64,000 nucleotides of DNA from Mycolicibacterium fluoranthenivorans (GTDB lineage: Bacteria; Actinomycetota; Actinomycetes; Mycobacteriales; Mycobacteriaceae). Each line of letters starts with the position of its first letter. Position 1 is the first letter of the stretch. Shown here one piece after another: positions 27,231 through 37,704 of the stretch. A model generated the notes under the pieces. The model had not been told where the DNA came from and did not search any database. It was given only the letters and a program-made list of their open reading frames with translations. The stretch spans positions 930,001 to 994,000 of the forward strand of contig NZ_JAANOW010000001.1 in assembly GCF_011758805.1 (NCBI RefSeq). The letters run 5' to 3'. Both the position numbers and the translations under genes were made by a program.

Positions 27231-27647
27231 ATGACACGCATGGGTGATCTGCTTGGGCCGGACCCGGTGTTCTTGCCGGGTGATGTCGAGGCGGAGGAGG
27301 AGCTCGACGCGGGGGAGAACCCGGCGATCGTCGCAGCCGCGCATCCCAGCGCGTCGGTGGCCTGGGCCGCGCTGGCCGAGGAAGCGCTGGCCGACGACAA
27401 GGCGATCACCGCCTACGCCTACGCCCGCACCGGTTACCACCGCGGCCTGGACCAGTTGCGCCGCAACGGTTGGAAGGGTTTCGGGCCGGTGCCCTACAGC
27501 CACGAGCCCAATCGCGGCTTCCTGCGCTGTGTGGCGGCGCTGGCGAAAGCCGCCGACGCCATCGGCGAGACACCCGAGTACGCGCGCTGCCTCGATCTGC
27601 TCGACGACTGCGACCCGGCCGCACGTTCGCAGCTGGGTCTCGGCTAG
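27231..27647 (+). CDS. DUF3151 family protein (Rv0360c-like)
   Basis: The 138-residue cytosolic protein has the actinobacterial DUF3151 layout: LLGPDPVFLPGD at the start, then tetratricopeptide-like helices (WAALAEEALADDKAITAYAYARTGYHRGLDQLRRNGWKG) and PVPYSHEPNRGFLRCVAALAKAA. I chose the ATG at 27231, where family similarity begins; an in-frame ATG at 27207 is possible. It is divergent from the membrane protein gene and directly precedes the glycosidase gene. Function unknown. Confidence 0.8.
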   Translation: MTRMGDLLGPDPVFLPGDVEAEEELDAGENPAIVAAAHPSASVAWAALAEEALADDKAITAYAYARTGYHRGLDQLRRNGWKGFGPVPYSHEPNRGFLRCVAALAKAADAIGETPEYARCLDLLDDCDPAARSQLGLG

Positions 27648-27676
27648 TTCCCAGGAACCGCTGCCAGGCTCAGTGA

Positions 27677-28780
27677 ATGGGCAGGCTGCGGACATCGTTG
27701 ATCGCCGTTCTCGGCGTCGCTGCGGTGGTGGGTGCCGGTGCGGGGGGCGTCGTCGCCGAGGCCCTGCACCGCCCGGGTGCCGACAGCCCGGTCGCCAAGG
27801 TCGCCGAATGGGCGCGTGACCACGGGCTGGGCGATGAGGTCACCTGGCTGGAGCGCTGGCAGTATCGGCTGGACCAGCCCGCGGTGGGTGGTGCGCCCGC
27901 GGGTGGCATCCCGACCCCGGAGGGGGTGGTGCAGGCCGCCACGTCGGCGACCCTGCCCCCGGCGCCGCTGCCACCGCTGGCCGGCGGCGCCCCGCTACCC
28001 GGTGAGGGGATGTGGCGCACCGTCGTCGCCGTCGGTGGGCGCCCCGCGGTACAGGTGGCCGCGCTGCGTCCGGACGCCTCGCACACCTCGTTCGTGGCCG
28101 GGGTGATGCGGATGGATCCGGCCCTGGTGCGCGGCCAGTTGCGGCCGGGCACCATCGATCCCGGCGGTTCATGGCAGGCGTCGGCAGCATTGACCGCAAC
28201 GGAGCGGGCGGGCACGGCGGTGGCGTTCAATGCCGGTTTCCGGCTGAACGACCACAGCTATGGCGGCTACTACAGCGAGGGCCGCACCGTCGTGCCACTG
28301 ATCGACGGTGATGCCAGCCTGGTGTTGCACACCGACGGCACCGCCGATGTCGGCGCGTGGAACCGCGAGGTGCGGATGGGGCCGACGGTCGCCAGCGTCC
28401 GGCAGAACCTGGTGCCCTTGGTGGACGACGGACAGGTCAACCCGTCCTGTGCCACCGGAGGGCCACGGGAGTGGGGCAAGACGGTCGGGCAGACGGCCTA
28501 TATTCATCGCTCCGGATTCGGGATCACCAACACGGGTGCCGAGGTGTACGTCGCCGGTCCGGCACTGTCGGTGTGCACCCTCGGGCACCTGTTGACCGAT
28601 GCGGGTGTGGTGCGCGGGATGGAACTCGACATCAACCCGGACTGGGTCAGTGGCGCGTACTTCCAGAGACAGCCCGACGGTTCCCTGTCGGGGCACAAGT
28701 TGTTCCCGGCCGAGAAGGTGGACGCCGGGCACTACCTGCGGCCGTCCAGCCGCGACTGGTTCGCCTGGTTCGTCCGCTAG
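27677..28780 (+). CDS. Secreted phosphodiester glycosidase-family (NAGPA-like) protein
   Basis: The 367-residue product has an N-terminal hydrophobic segment (residues 7-28) acting as signal or anchor, a Pro-rich linker, and a NAGPA-type domain: NAGFRLNDHSYGGYYSEGRTV and the late MELDINPDWVSGAYF resemble the conserved N-G-F and D-G-G-S-type motifs of phosphodiester glycosidases. The expected role is hydrolysis of sugar phosphodiesters in the cell envelope; no substrate is known in mycobacteria. The final four bases overlap the convergent CDF gene. Confidence 0.72.
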   Translation: MGRLRTSLIAVLGVAAVVGAGAGGVVAEALHRPGADSPVAKVAEWARDHGLGDEVTWLERWQYRLDQPAVGGAPAGGIPTPEGVVQAATSATLPPAPLPPLAGGAPLPGEGMWRTVVAVGGRPAVQVAALRPDASHTSFVAGVMRMDPALVRGQLRPGTIDPGGSWQASAALTATERAGTAVAFNAGFRLNDHSYGGYYSEGRTVVPLIDGDASLVLHTDGTADVGAWNREVRMGPTVASVRQNLVPLVDDGQVNPSCATGGPREWGKTVGQTAYIHRSGFGITNTGAEVYVAGPALSVCTLGHLLTDAGVVRGMELDINPDWVSGAYFQRQPDGSLSGHKLFPAEKVDAGHYLRPSSRDWFAWFVR

Positions 28781-29673
28781 CAGTGGGTGGACTGCTCACA
28801 GTCGCCCGCGCCCTCGGGCGGTTCGACCTGCACGGTCGCGTGCTCCAGCCCACGGGCGGCCAGCACCGCGCGGGTGTCCTCCAGCACCTGGGCCGAGTTG
28901 CCGCGGCAGGTGACGTGTGCGGTGGCCATGTCCTTGCCCGGCACCAGCGTCCACACGTGCAGATCGTGTACCCCGGTGACCCCGTCGACGGCCGCCAGCG
29001 CGGTGCGCAGTTCATCGACGTCGATGTGGTGCGGTGACGATTCGGACAGGATCCGCAGCGCGGCCCGGGCCAGCGCGAAGGCGCGGGGCAGCACCCACAG
29101 CGCGACCAGGACGGCGACCACCACATCGGCGTAGGGCCAGGCGGTGGTGACGGTGACGATGCCGGCGATCAGCACACCGATGCTGCCGACGGTGTCTGCG
29201 ACGACCTCCATGTAGGCGCCCTTGACCGCCAGGCTCGCCTCGGACTGCGACCGCAGTAGCAGCACGACCACCGCGTTGGCGAGCAGGCCCACCAGCGCGA
29301 CGACGATCATCGGCATGCCGGGCACCTCGGGTGCGTCGCCGAGCCGTTCGAACGCCTCGTACAGGATGAATCCGGCGACTCCGAGCAGCAGGACGGCGTT
29401 GGCGACCGCGGTGAAGACCTCGGCGCGATGCCAGCCGTAGGTGCGCGCGGCGGAGGTCGAGCCGCGCCGGGCCAACAGCACCGCCGTCAGGCCCATGAAC
29501 ATGGCGACCAGGTCGGTGAGCATGTGGCCGGCGTCGGCGAGCAGGGCGATCGAGTTGATCGTCAGCGCGGTCACGAGCTCGACGACGAAGAACACCGACA
29601 GGATCGCCGCGCCGAGGATCATCCGGCTGACGCGGGTCTCGCTGCCGTGGCTGTGGTCATGTCCTGCACCCAT
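28777..29673 (-). CDS. Cation diffusion facilitator (zinc/cobalt-type exporter)
   Basis: The 298-residue protein has six membrane segments and the CDF architecture: N-terminal GHDHSHGSE histidines, HMLTD in the second span with the usual His and Asp metal ligands, an EVVADTVGS segment in the fifth span where most zinc exporters have HVxxD, and a C-terminal cytoplasmic domain (HHIDVDELRTAL, VHDLHVWTLVPGKDMATAHV). Glu in place of the second His may change metal choice. It exports divalent metal by proton exchange. The ATG at 29673 appears to be on a leaderless transcript behind an ArsR-type operator. Confidence 0.9.
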   Translation of the reverse strand: MGAGHDHSHGSETRVSRMILGAAILSVFFVVELVTALTINSIALLADAGHMLTDLVAMFMGLTAVLLARRGSTSAARTYGWHRAEVFTAVANAVLLLGVAGFILYEAFERLGDAPEVPGMPMIVVALVGLLANAVVVLLLRSQSEASLAVKGAYMEVVADTVGSIGVLIAGIVTVTTAWPYADVVVAVLVALWVLPRAFALARAALRILSESSPHHIDVDELRTALAAVDGVTGVHDLHVWTLVPGKDMATAHVTCRGNSAQVLEDTRAVLAARGLEHATVQVEPPEGAGDCEQSTHC

Positions 29674-29679
29674 GCCCGT

Positions 29680-29712
29680 GAATATATGCGCAAACTCGCA
29701 TATGTCGCAAGG
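29680..29712 (-). promoter_or_regulatory. Leaderless promoter of the CDF gene with metal-repressor-type operator
   Basis: Read on the minus strand, TTGCGA is followed after 18 bases by TATATT, and the ATG begins 7 bases after that, the spacing of mycobacterial leaderless promoters. Between them lies ATATGCG-N6-CGCATAT (29684-29703), a perfect seven-base inverted repeat like ArsR/SmtB operators, overlapping the -10 element. No regulator gene is beside it. Confidence 0.65.
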
Positions 29713-29713
29713 G

Positions 29714-30493
29714 TCAGACCCAGGCGGACCAGAACCGGGTCAGCTGTCCGCCGATGGCCACCAGCTGCTGGGGCACCCCGGACAGGTCGACGAACCAGAA
29801 CACCACGTCGAAGAACACCCGGTTGAGCTGGGGGACCATCAGCAGGATGAACAGGATGATGAATCCCCACTGCTTGGCCGGTTCCAGTGCCCGGCGGGTG
29901 TCGGCACTCAGATGCGGTTCCAGTGCGCCGTAGCCGTCCAGGCCGGGGACCGGAAGCAGATTCAGCAGCAGCGCCGTCACCTGCAGGAAGCCCAGGAAGG
30001 CCACGCCGGACCAGAACACGCCATGGGCGGAGTCGAAGAACAGGGCCGTGACGGCTAGCAGCAGCACCGCCAGGACCGCATTGGCCAACGGACCGGCCAG
30101 GCTGACCTGCGTGCGCTGCCTGGGGGTCATCCAGGACGTCCGCACGTACACGGCACCACCCGGCAGGCCGATCCCGCCGATGGCGATGATCGCCAGGGGC
30201 AGCGCGATCGACAGCAGTGGGCTGGAGTACTTCAGCGGGTTCAGGGTCAGGTAGCCGCGGATCTCGACATCGCGGTCGCCGAACCGCCACGCGGTATAGG
30301 CATGGCCGAACTCGTGCAGGCACAACGACACCAGCCAGCCCGCGACGACGAAGATGAACACCGCCACGTACGAGAGCGGGCGCACGGTGTCCTGGCAGAA
30401 CCAGGCCAGGCCCCCACCTGCCGCCGTGAGCGCAACGATCGCCAGGAAGACCGGGCTGGGACGCACCGATTGATGCAGGGGCCGGATGTTCAC
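29714..30493 (-). CDS. M50-family site-2-type membrane metalloprotease (Rv0359-like)
   Basis: The 259-residue integral membrane protein has the zinc motif HEFGH (SLCLHEFGHAYTAWRFGD) in an early span and the second metal motif LNLLPVPGLDGYGAL in a later one, typical of the small site-2 protease group. It should cut within or near the membrane. The substrate is unknown; the family processes anti-sigma factors and other anchored proteins. Its stop leaves a 40-base gap before the CDF start that holds the operator. Position matches Rv0359. Confidence 0.88.
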   Translation of the reverse strand: MNIRPLHQSVRPSPVFLAIVALTAAGGGLAWFCQDTVRPLSYVAVFIFVVAGWLVSLCLHEFGHAYTAWRFGDRDVEIRGYLTLNPLKYSSPLLSIALPLAIIAIGGIGLPGGAVYVRTSWMTPRQRTQVSLAGPLANAVLAVLLLAVTALFFDSAHGVFWSGVAFLGFLQVTALLLNLLPVPGLDGYGALEPHLSADTRRALEPAKQWGFIILFILLMVPQLNRVFFDVVFWFVDLSGVPQQLVAIGGQLTRFWSAWV

Positions 30494-30538
30494 CCCACGA
30501 AAGCTACCGGCCCGGTTCCTCTGCGCGCTGCGCTCGTG

Positions 30539-33150
<2,612 letters not shown>

Positions 33151-33220
33151 CCCGCAGACGTGCTACCGTCAGTTGCGCGCATTTTGGTTGACGCGCTTGT
33201 AAATGAGGGAAGTAAGTTCA

Positions 33221-33424
33221 ATGGCACAGGGCACTGTGAAATGGTTCAACAGTGAAAAAGGCTTCGGCTTCATCGCTCCCGATGGTGGGGCTGCCGACGT
33301 TTTCGTTCACTACTCCGAGATCACCGGAAACGGTTACCGCTCGCTCGAGGAGAACGCTCGCGTTCAGTTCGAGGTCGAGCAGGGCGCGAAAGGCCCGCAG
33401 GCGGTAGGCGTCTCGCTCATCTGA
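33221..33424 (+). CDS. cspA: Cold-shock protein (CspA family)
   Basis: The 67-residue single-domain protein has the RNP1 motif KGFGFI and RNP2 DVFVHY of nucleic-acid-binding cold-shock proteins, with WFNSEKGFG at the surface. It works as an RNA chaperone. GAGGGAAG is 8 bases before the ATG at 33221, and the 70-base upstream region has TTGCGC and TGTAAAT-type promoter elements. A strong hairpin follows. A second copy elsewhere in the genome is expected, so the symbol is a family name. Confidence 0.93.
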   Translation: MAQGTVKWFNSEKGFGFIAPDGGAADVFVHYSEITGNGYRSLEENARVQFEVEQGAKGPQAVGVSLI

Positions 33425-33444
33425 GCGAGAATCAGAGCTTCTGA

Positions 33445-33477
33445 GGGCCGGCGCGGTGAGACCGCGCCGGCCCTTCT
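33445..33477 (+). terminator. Terminator after the cold-shock gene
   Basis: A perfect 13-bp stem (GGGCCGGCGCGGT and complement, 33445-33457 and 33461-33473) with a GAG loop is followed by TTCT. It lies 20 bases after the stop, and is the best intrinsic-type terminator in the window. Confidence 0.85.
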
Positions 33478-33552
33478 CGCTTGCCTGATGGTCATCGACG
33501 ATTCACGCCACCGACGCGTATCCGCCGATGGAATTGTGAAGACTGGAAATCG

Positions 33553-33687
33553 ATGACTTACTTGAATTTGATTCATATGAATCGCGCGTGCCGAAGCCCG
33601 GGCTGCACCGCCGCGCCCGTCGCCGGGACCCGCCATTGCGGCCACCACGGCATCGCCCGGCATTTCGCGAGTCTGCGGCAGAAGTAG
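33553..33687 (+). CDS. Small putative zinc-binding protein
   Basis: A 44-codon frame from the ATG at 33553 encodes a hydrophobic start and then CRSPGCTAAPVAGTRHCGHH: a CxxPGC-N-CxxH arrangement seen in small zinc-ribbon or HNH-adjacent proteins. GGA lies just upstream but no full ribosome site is evident. An ATG at 33577 would give a 36-residue version with the whole motif. It sits between the cold-shock terminator and a membrane protein gene. The motif supports coding, but the frame is short and unproven. Confidence 0.4.
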   Translation: MTYLNLIHMNRACRSPGCTAAPVAGTRHCGHHGIARHFASLRQK

Positions 33688-33728
33688 ATTCGCCCGCAGC
33701 GCACACCGCGGGATGCGAACATGACGCG

Positions 33729-34394
33729 GTGAGCACGCCACTTCAATTTCACCGCCTGACCACCCCGCGGGCCGCGGCCGCCGCGGGTGTGCTGTTCTCC
33801 GTGCTGTTCACCGCCTCTTTGGTGCTGTTGTGGACCACCGTGCCGGAAGGCGGTGCGCACGGCAGCCAGTGGACGGTGGCGGGCAGCGGTCACCTCAAAA
33901 CGGCGGCGGCGCTGATGCCGTTCGCCGGGATCGCGTTCCTCTGGTTCATCGGGGTGGTGCGTGACGGGTTCGCCGGTGTGGAGGACAAGTTCTTCTCCAC
34001 GGTGTTCCTGGGCGCGGGCCTGCTGTTCCTGGCCATGGTGTTCGCCACCACCTCGGTGGGAATCGGCTTGGCGCACAGCAGTACTGACGTGACAGATCCG
34101 GGTGCGCGCGCGGAAGTGGTGGCCTTTGCCACCATGGCGCTGACCGCGCTCGGCAAGACCTACGCACTGCGGATGGCCGCGGTGTTCATGATCTCGTTGG
34201 CGACGATCTGGCTCAAATCGGGTGTGATGCCCCACTGGCTGGTGTGGACCACCTACATCACGGCGGTGGTCGTTCTGGTGGCCGCCGATACGTCCGTCTG
34301 GCTGATGCTTGTCTTCCCGGTATGGGTGCTGTTGGTCAGCGTCATGCTGCTCGGACGCTCCGGGGTGATCCATCTGCCCGACGCCATCGAGTGA
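33729..34394 (+). CDS. Integral membrane protein, function unknown
   Basis: The 221-residue protein has six hydrophobic segments in evenly spaced pairs (AAAAAGVLFSVLFTASLVLLW, TAAALMPFAGIAFLWFIGVV, TVFLGAGLLFLAMVFATTSVGIGL, FMISLATIWLK, and two near the end). No transporter motif is recognised. The start is GTG at 33729, where the hydrophobic plan begins; the frame is open further back. It may be co-transcribed with the small zinc-binding frame. The gene converges on the frameshifted HNH gene. Confidence 0.7.
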   Translation: MSTPLQFHRLTTPRAAAAAGVLFSVLFTASLVLLWTTVPEGGAHGSQWTVAGSGHLKTAAALMPFAGIAFLWFIGVVRDGFAGVEDKFFSTVFLGAGLLFLAMVFATTSVGIGLAHSSTDVTDPGARAEVVAFATMALTALGKTYALRMAAVFMISLATIWLKSGVMPHWLVWTTYITAVVVLVAADTSVWLMLVFPVWVLLVSVMLLGRSGVIHLPDAIE

Positions 34395-34403
34395 CGAGTT
34401 CGC

Positions 34404-35961
34404 TCAGAACGGTGGTGGTTTCGCGTTCTGTTCGAGGGTGTGTTGGTTGAGGCGGCGTTCGGCGTTGATCCGGGCGGCGTGGGTGTGGGCGCGGGTGCGG
34501 CGGCGGCGGGGCATGGCCAGCCCCCGACCCCCGACGCCGCTGCCGGTGGCGGCTGGTGTCGGTGGTGGCGCCGGGGTGTGAATGGGTTTGTCGGGGAACA
34601 GGATCCGGGTCAGCGGCACCGTGGTGTAGGTATGCCCGGCGGAGTTGGTCCAGGTGTGTGTCCCGTCGGGATGCTGGACGGTGCTCCAGCCGGCGAAGGT
34701 TTTGAGTAGGTGATGGGTACGGCACAGCGCGGCGAGATTTCCGGGGTGGGTGGCCCCACCCGGCCACGGCACGCTGTGGTCGAGGTCGCAGTACTGGGCG
34801 CCACGGTGACAGCCGGGGAAAGTACAGGTCAGGTCGCGGGTGCGGACCCAGGCCGCCAGCTTCGCCGAGGGCCGGTACCGCGGCTCAGCGGTGAGGTCGT
34901 TGGTGTCGGCGAGGGTGGTGACCCGGGCGCCGGTGGCGACGAGTTCAGCGACCAGCGGGGCGGGCACGACACCGCCACCGGGGATGACCCCCGGGGTGCC
35001 GGTCACCGCGGCCGGGCCGCGCAGGCCCTGCAGGCCGTCACCGTGCACGCCGGGATCACGCGCCGGGGTGTCGGGTTCAGGCTCAGGATCGGGGCCTGGT
35101 TGCGGATCCTCGGGCCCCGGCGCGGGATTACCGGGAACCACACCCGTTGCCGCACCCGGCACTGTCTCGGTGAGTACGTAGACCGTCACCGCGGCTGAGC
35201 GGGGATCCACCCCGGCGGCCGGGCAGCCGGGCTCCCCACACAGACACGTCAGCCGCTCGGCGTTCGGGTCGACGGCCAGTAATCCCATGGCGTCGGCGCG
35301 GCGCTGCCCGACCGTCCGCGGATCACCCTCGCAGACTGTGGCGGCGAGGGCGGTGAGCCGGGCCCGCAGCACCGCGGCGTCGGTGGCCAGCAGCCGCCCC
35401 CACACCGCGACGGTGCCGGCGGGATCCTCCTGGGCCCCGAACTCGATGCACCGGGATCGGGCCGCGGTGCGGGCGCAGTGCACCGCGACCGGATCGAATT
35501 TCTCGATCCACACATCGATGGCGGTCTCGGTGTTCTTCTGCGAGAGCACCCCCAACGTCGGGGCAACCCCGGCCAGCGCGGCGTCGATCAACGCCAACGC
35601 CTCCGGTATCGGTGACCAGCCGGGTCCGCCAGGTGATCGCGGCGGCGGTTTTGGCCGAGATCTCCCCGTGCTCGAGCAGGGCCCCCACTTTCGGGAGCCG
35701 ATCCCGCAACGCGAGGGCGATGCGCATCTGCCCGGCCGCACTCTCCCGGGACAACCCACAGCCGGCCGATATTTCCGCGGCGGCGTACTCCCACCCATCC
35801 AACGCCGCAGACGCCCGCGCTTCGTCTTCGTCCTTGCAGTGCCAGTCGACCAGAGCGGCGATGATCGCCCACCGCCGCGCCGCGGCCACTGCCTCAGCCC
35901 GGGTCGCGGCGCGCAACGCCTCGATCAGCGCCGCATCCCCCACGCCACCCAAGTCGAACAT
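34404..35961 (-). pseudogene. DUF222/HNH endonuclease (REP13E12-like), split by a frameshift
   Basis: The N-terminal half (35961 to about 35610) encodes a typical DUF222 domain and ends in ITWRTRLVTD. The remaining part, in the next frame, resumes with PEALALIDAALAG and runs to the stop at 34404, including the HNH site (CTFPGCHRGAQYCDLDHSVPWPGG, NLAALCRTHH). The join needs one extra base skipped at about 35607-35610 (GTCACCGATACCGGAG on the coding strand, where one base is surplus). Together the two parts make a full family protein of about 519 residues. REP13E12 genes are often broken in mycobacteria. A sequencing error or programmed frameshift is the alternative. An SOS box covers the start codon. 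Confidence 0.85.
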
Positions 35962-35969
35962 ATGTTCAC
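35954..35969. promoter_or_regulatory. LexA-type SOS box over the HNH gene start codon
   Basis: TCGAAC-ATAT-GTTCAC matches the mycobacterial SOS box TCGAAC-N4-GTTCGA at 10 of 12 positions, including a central perfect palindrome GAACATATGTTC. Its ATG (35959-35961 on the minus strand) is the gene start, so a bound LexA would block a leaderless or short-leader transcript. Several 13E12-family genes of M. tuberculosis are known LexA targets. Confidence 0.75.
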
Positions 35970-35996
35970 ACTACAACGACCCGCCGACACGGCACG

Positions 35997-36027
35997 GAAG
36001 TTATCCACAGACCCGAAGTTATCCACA
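35997..36027. repeat. Two GAAGTTATCCACA direct repeats with perfect DnaA-type boxes
   Basis: GAAGTTATCCACA occurs at 35997-36009 and 36015-36027, an 18-base period. TTATCCACA is the classic DnaA box (mycobacterial genomes mainly use TTGTCCACA). They lie 30-70 bases upstream of the SOS-controlled HNH gene. DnaA binding here is possible but untested. Confidence 0.6.
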
Positions 36028-36033
36028 ACTCCA

Positions 36034-36116
36034 CGCCCGCACCAGGATTCGATTCCGGGCAGTCGGGCCCGCAGCGGTCTCTCGTCGAACGCATCGGCGA
36101 GTTGCGCCACCGCGCC
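36034..36116 (-). other. tRNA-Leu-like remnant
   Basis: On the minus strand, GGTGGCGCAACTCGCCGATGCG resembles a tRNA-Leu D arm, and GGAATCGAATCCTGG resembles a T arm. The span of about 83 bases fits a class II tRNA, and the translation contains the GAVAQLAD type of peptide commonly read through tRNA genes. The acceptor and anticodon stems do not pair, so this is at most a degenerate remnant. Confidence 0.3.
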
Positions 36117-36192
36117 GTGGCCGAAACAATAAGTGGTGCAATCCTTCTCGTGCGATTCGTGCCGGAGCCGAGGATGGACCGACTGTCCAGAG

Positions 36193-36390
36193 CTACGGCG
36201 CTTCGCGCAGTGCGCCGGCCGGGCAGAGCTTGACGGCCTCGCGGGCGTGATCCTCTTCGCCGGCGGGCACCTCGTCATTGAGCAGCACCACGATGCCGTC
36301 CTCGTCCTGGTCGAACACGGCCTCGGCCACCATCACGCAGTTGCCCGCGGAGATACACGCGTCGCGGTCGGCATCGATATGCATGGTCAT
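36193..36390 (-). CDS. [3Fe-4S] ferredoxin
   Basis: The 65-residue acidic protein has the single-cluster pattern C-x5-C (CISAGNC) and a C-terminal CPAGAL, the three cysteines of P450-associated [3Fe-4S] ferredoxins. It passes electrons to the P450 encoded upstream. The ATG at 36390 overlaps the P450 end by two bases plus a run of purines (AAGGGGTGAG) as ribosome site. No ferredoxin reductase gene lies next to it. Confidence 0.9.
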   Translation of the reverse strand: MTMHIDADRDACISAGNCVMVAEAVFDQDEDGIVVLLNDEVPAGEEDHAREAVKLCPAGALREAP

Positions 36391-36391
36391 C

Positions 36392-37648
36392 TCACCCCTT
36401 CTCATCCCTCCACGTCACTGCCAACGAACGTAGTCCGTAGATGAAGTGGAACGACCGGAATTCGACATCGGCGAAATCCTCGGCCAGCTCCAGTCCGGGA
36501 AACCGGCGGAACAACGCCGGGAACGCGATACGCATCTCCATCCGGGCCAGCGGCGCACCCAGGCAGTGGTGCACGCCGTGGCCGAAGGCGAGGTGCCCCG
36601 GCGCGCCGCGGCGCACGTCGAGAACATCGGGGTCGGCGACGAACCCGGGGTCCCGATTGCCCGACGGCAGCGAGGCGAACACCAGGTTGCCCGCCGGAAT
36701 CACTGTCCCGGCCACCTCGACATCGGCGGTGGTGAACCGCGGAATCGCGTGCTGTACCACCGACAGCCAGCGCAGCAGTTCCTCGATGGCGGGTGCGACG
36801 GCGTCGGGATCGTCGCGGATCAACGCCAGTTGGTCAGGGTGGCGCAGCAACGCCAGCGTGCCCAGCCCCAGCATGTTCGACGTGGTCTCGTGGCCGGCCA
36901 GCAACAGCAGACCGGCGATGCCGACCAGTTCGTCGTCGGTCAGTTCGGTGCCGTGCTCGCGGATCAGCATGCCGAGGATGTCCTCGCCGGGAGTGCGTCG
37001 AGCGGTGAGTACCAGCCCCCGCATGTAATCGCGGCTTTCGCGCTGCAACGTCATCCGCTGCGCGATCGGCAGCGACAGGTCGAGCTGGCGCCCCGAGCGT
37101 TCCTGGAAGTCGGCGCGGTCCTCGTACGGCACGCCGAGCAGCTCGCAGATCACCAGCGACGGTATGGGCAGCGCGAATTCGGAGATCAGATCTGTGCTTG
37201 ATCCCCCGTCGCTTCGCTCGCCCCCGACTGGCGCCGCTGCCGCAGCCATCGCGTCCAACCGCTGGTCGACGATCTCGGTGATCCGCGGCTCCAGCCGCTT
37301 CATCCGGCGGATGGTGAACTCCGGGGTGAGGAATCGGCGCAGCCGTTGATGCTCCGGCGGATCCTGCGCCAGCAGATTGCCCGCCCGCGCACTGGCCTGC
37401 TCCTCCACCGAGACCTCCGGTGCCCCGGGCAGGGTGAAACCGGGCGGTCGGCTGTTGGAGAAGTGCTCGTGATCAGCGAGGACGGCCTTGACGTCGTCGT
37501 GCCGGGTGATCAGGTAAGCCCGGTTGCCCAGCGGGCCGGTGACGGACTGCACGCCCGCCGAATCCCGGAGGGCGGCCAGTTCTGGTGTTGGGTCGAAGCC
37601 GTTGCGCCGCATGTGCACCGGCAGTCTCGGCTCCTCGGTGAGGGTCAT
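36392..37648 (-). CDS. Cytochrome P450
   Basis: The 418-residue P450 has the I-helix AGHETT, the ExxR (EELLRW), RFTTAD, and the haem-binding FGHGVHHCLGAPLARME. It should hydroxylate a lipid, sterol-derived or xenobiotic substrate using the adjacent ferredoxin. Around residues 142-149, the sequence GGERSDGGSS interrupts the otherwise regular AAAxP...DLISEFALPIPS region. This is the same GERSDG element as in the molybdenum subunit gene. The gene starts at the ATG at 37648, and the ferredoxin gene overlaps its end. Confidence 0.93.
   Translation of the reverse strand: MTLTEEPRLPVHMRRNGFDPTPELAALRDSAGVQSVTGPLGNRAYLITRHDDVKAVLADHEHFSNSRPPGFTLPGAPEVSVEEQASARAGNLLAQDPPEHQRLRRFLTPEFTIRRMKRLEPRITEIVDQRLDAMAAAAAPVGGERSDGGSSTDLISEFALPIPSLVICELLGVPYEDRADFQERSGRQLDLSLPIAQRMTLQRESRDYMRGLVLTARRTPGEDILGMLIREHGTELTDDELVGIAGLLLLAGHETTSNMLGLGTLALLRHPDQLALIRDDPDAVAPAIEELLRWLSVVQHAIPRFTTADVEVAGTVIPAGNLVFASLPSGNRDPGFVADPDVLDVRRGAPGHLAFGHGVHHCLGAPLARMEMRIAFPALFRRFPGLELAEDFADVEFRSFHFIYGLRSLAVTWRDEKG
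37205..37223 (-). repeat. Single GERSDG element inside the P450 gene
   Basis: CCCGTCGCTTCGCTCGCCC on the plus strand is identical over 18 bases to the core of the tandem repeat at 3911-4030. It is in frame and gives GERSDG in both proteins, which are otherwise unrelated. Spread of a short palindrome-like element into coding regions is the simplest reading. Confidence 0.8.
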
Positions 37649-37704
37649 GACCAGACGTTACCCGCCGAACACAAAGTCCTTGATCAGCGCGTTGACGACG
37701 GCCG

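Noticed and set aside
35925..36278. Protein-coding gene on the minus strand between ferredoxin and HNH genes
   Set aside because: The frame crosses the DnaA-type boxes and the tRNA-like segment and resembles translated tRNA sequence rather than a real protein.
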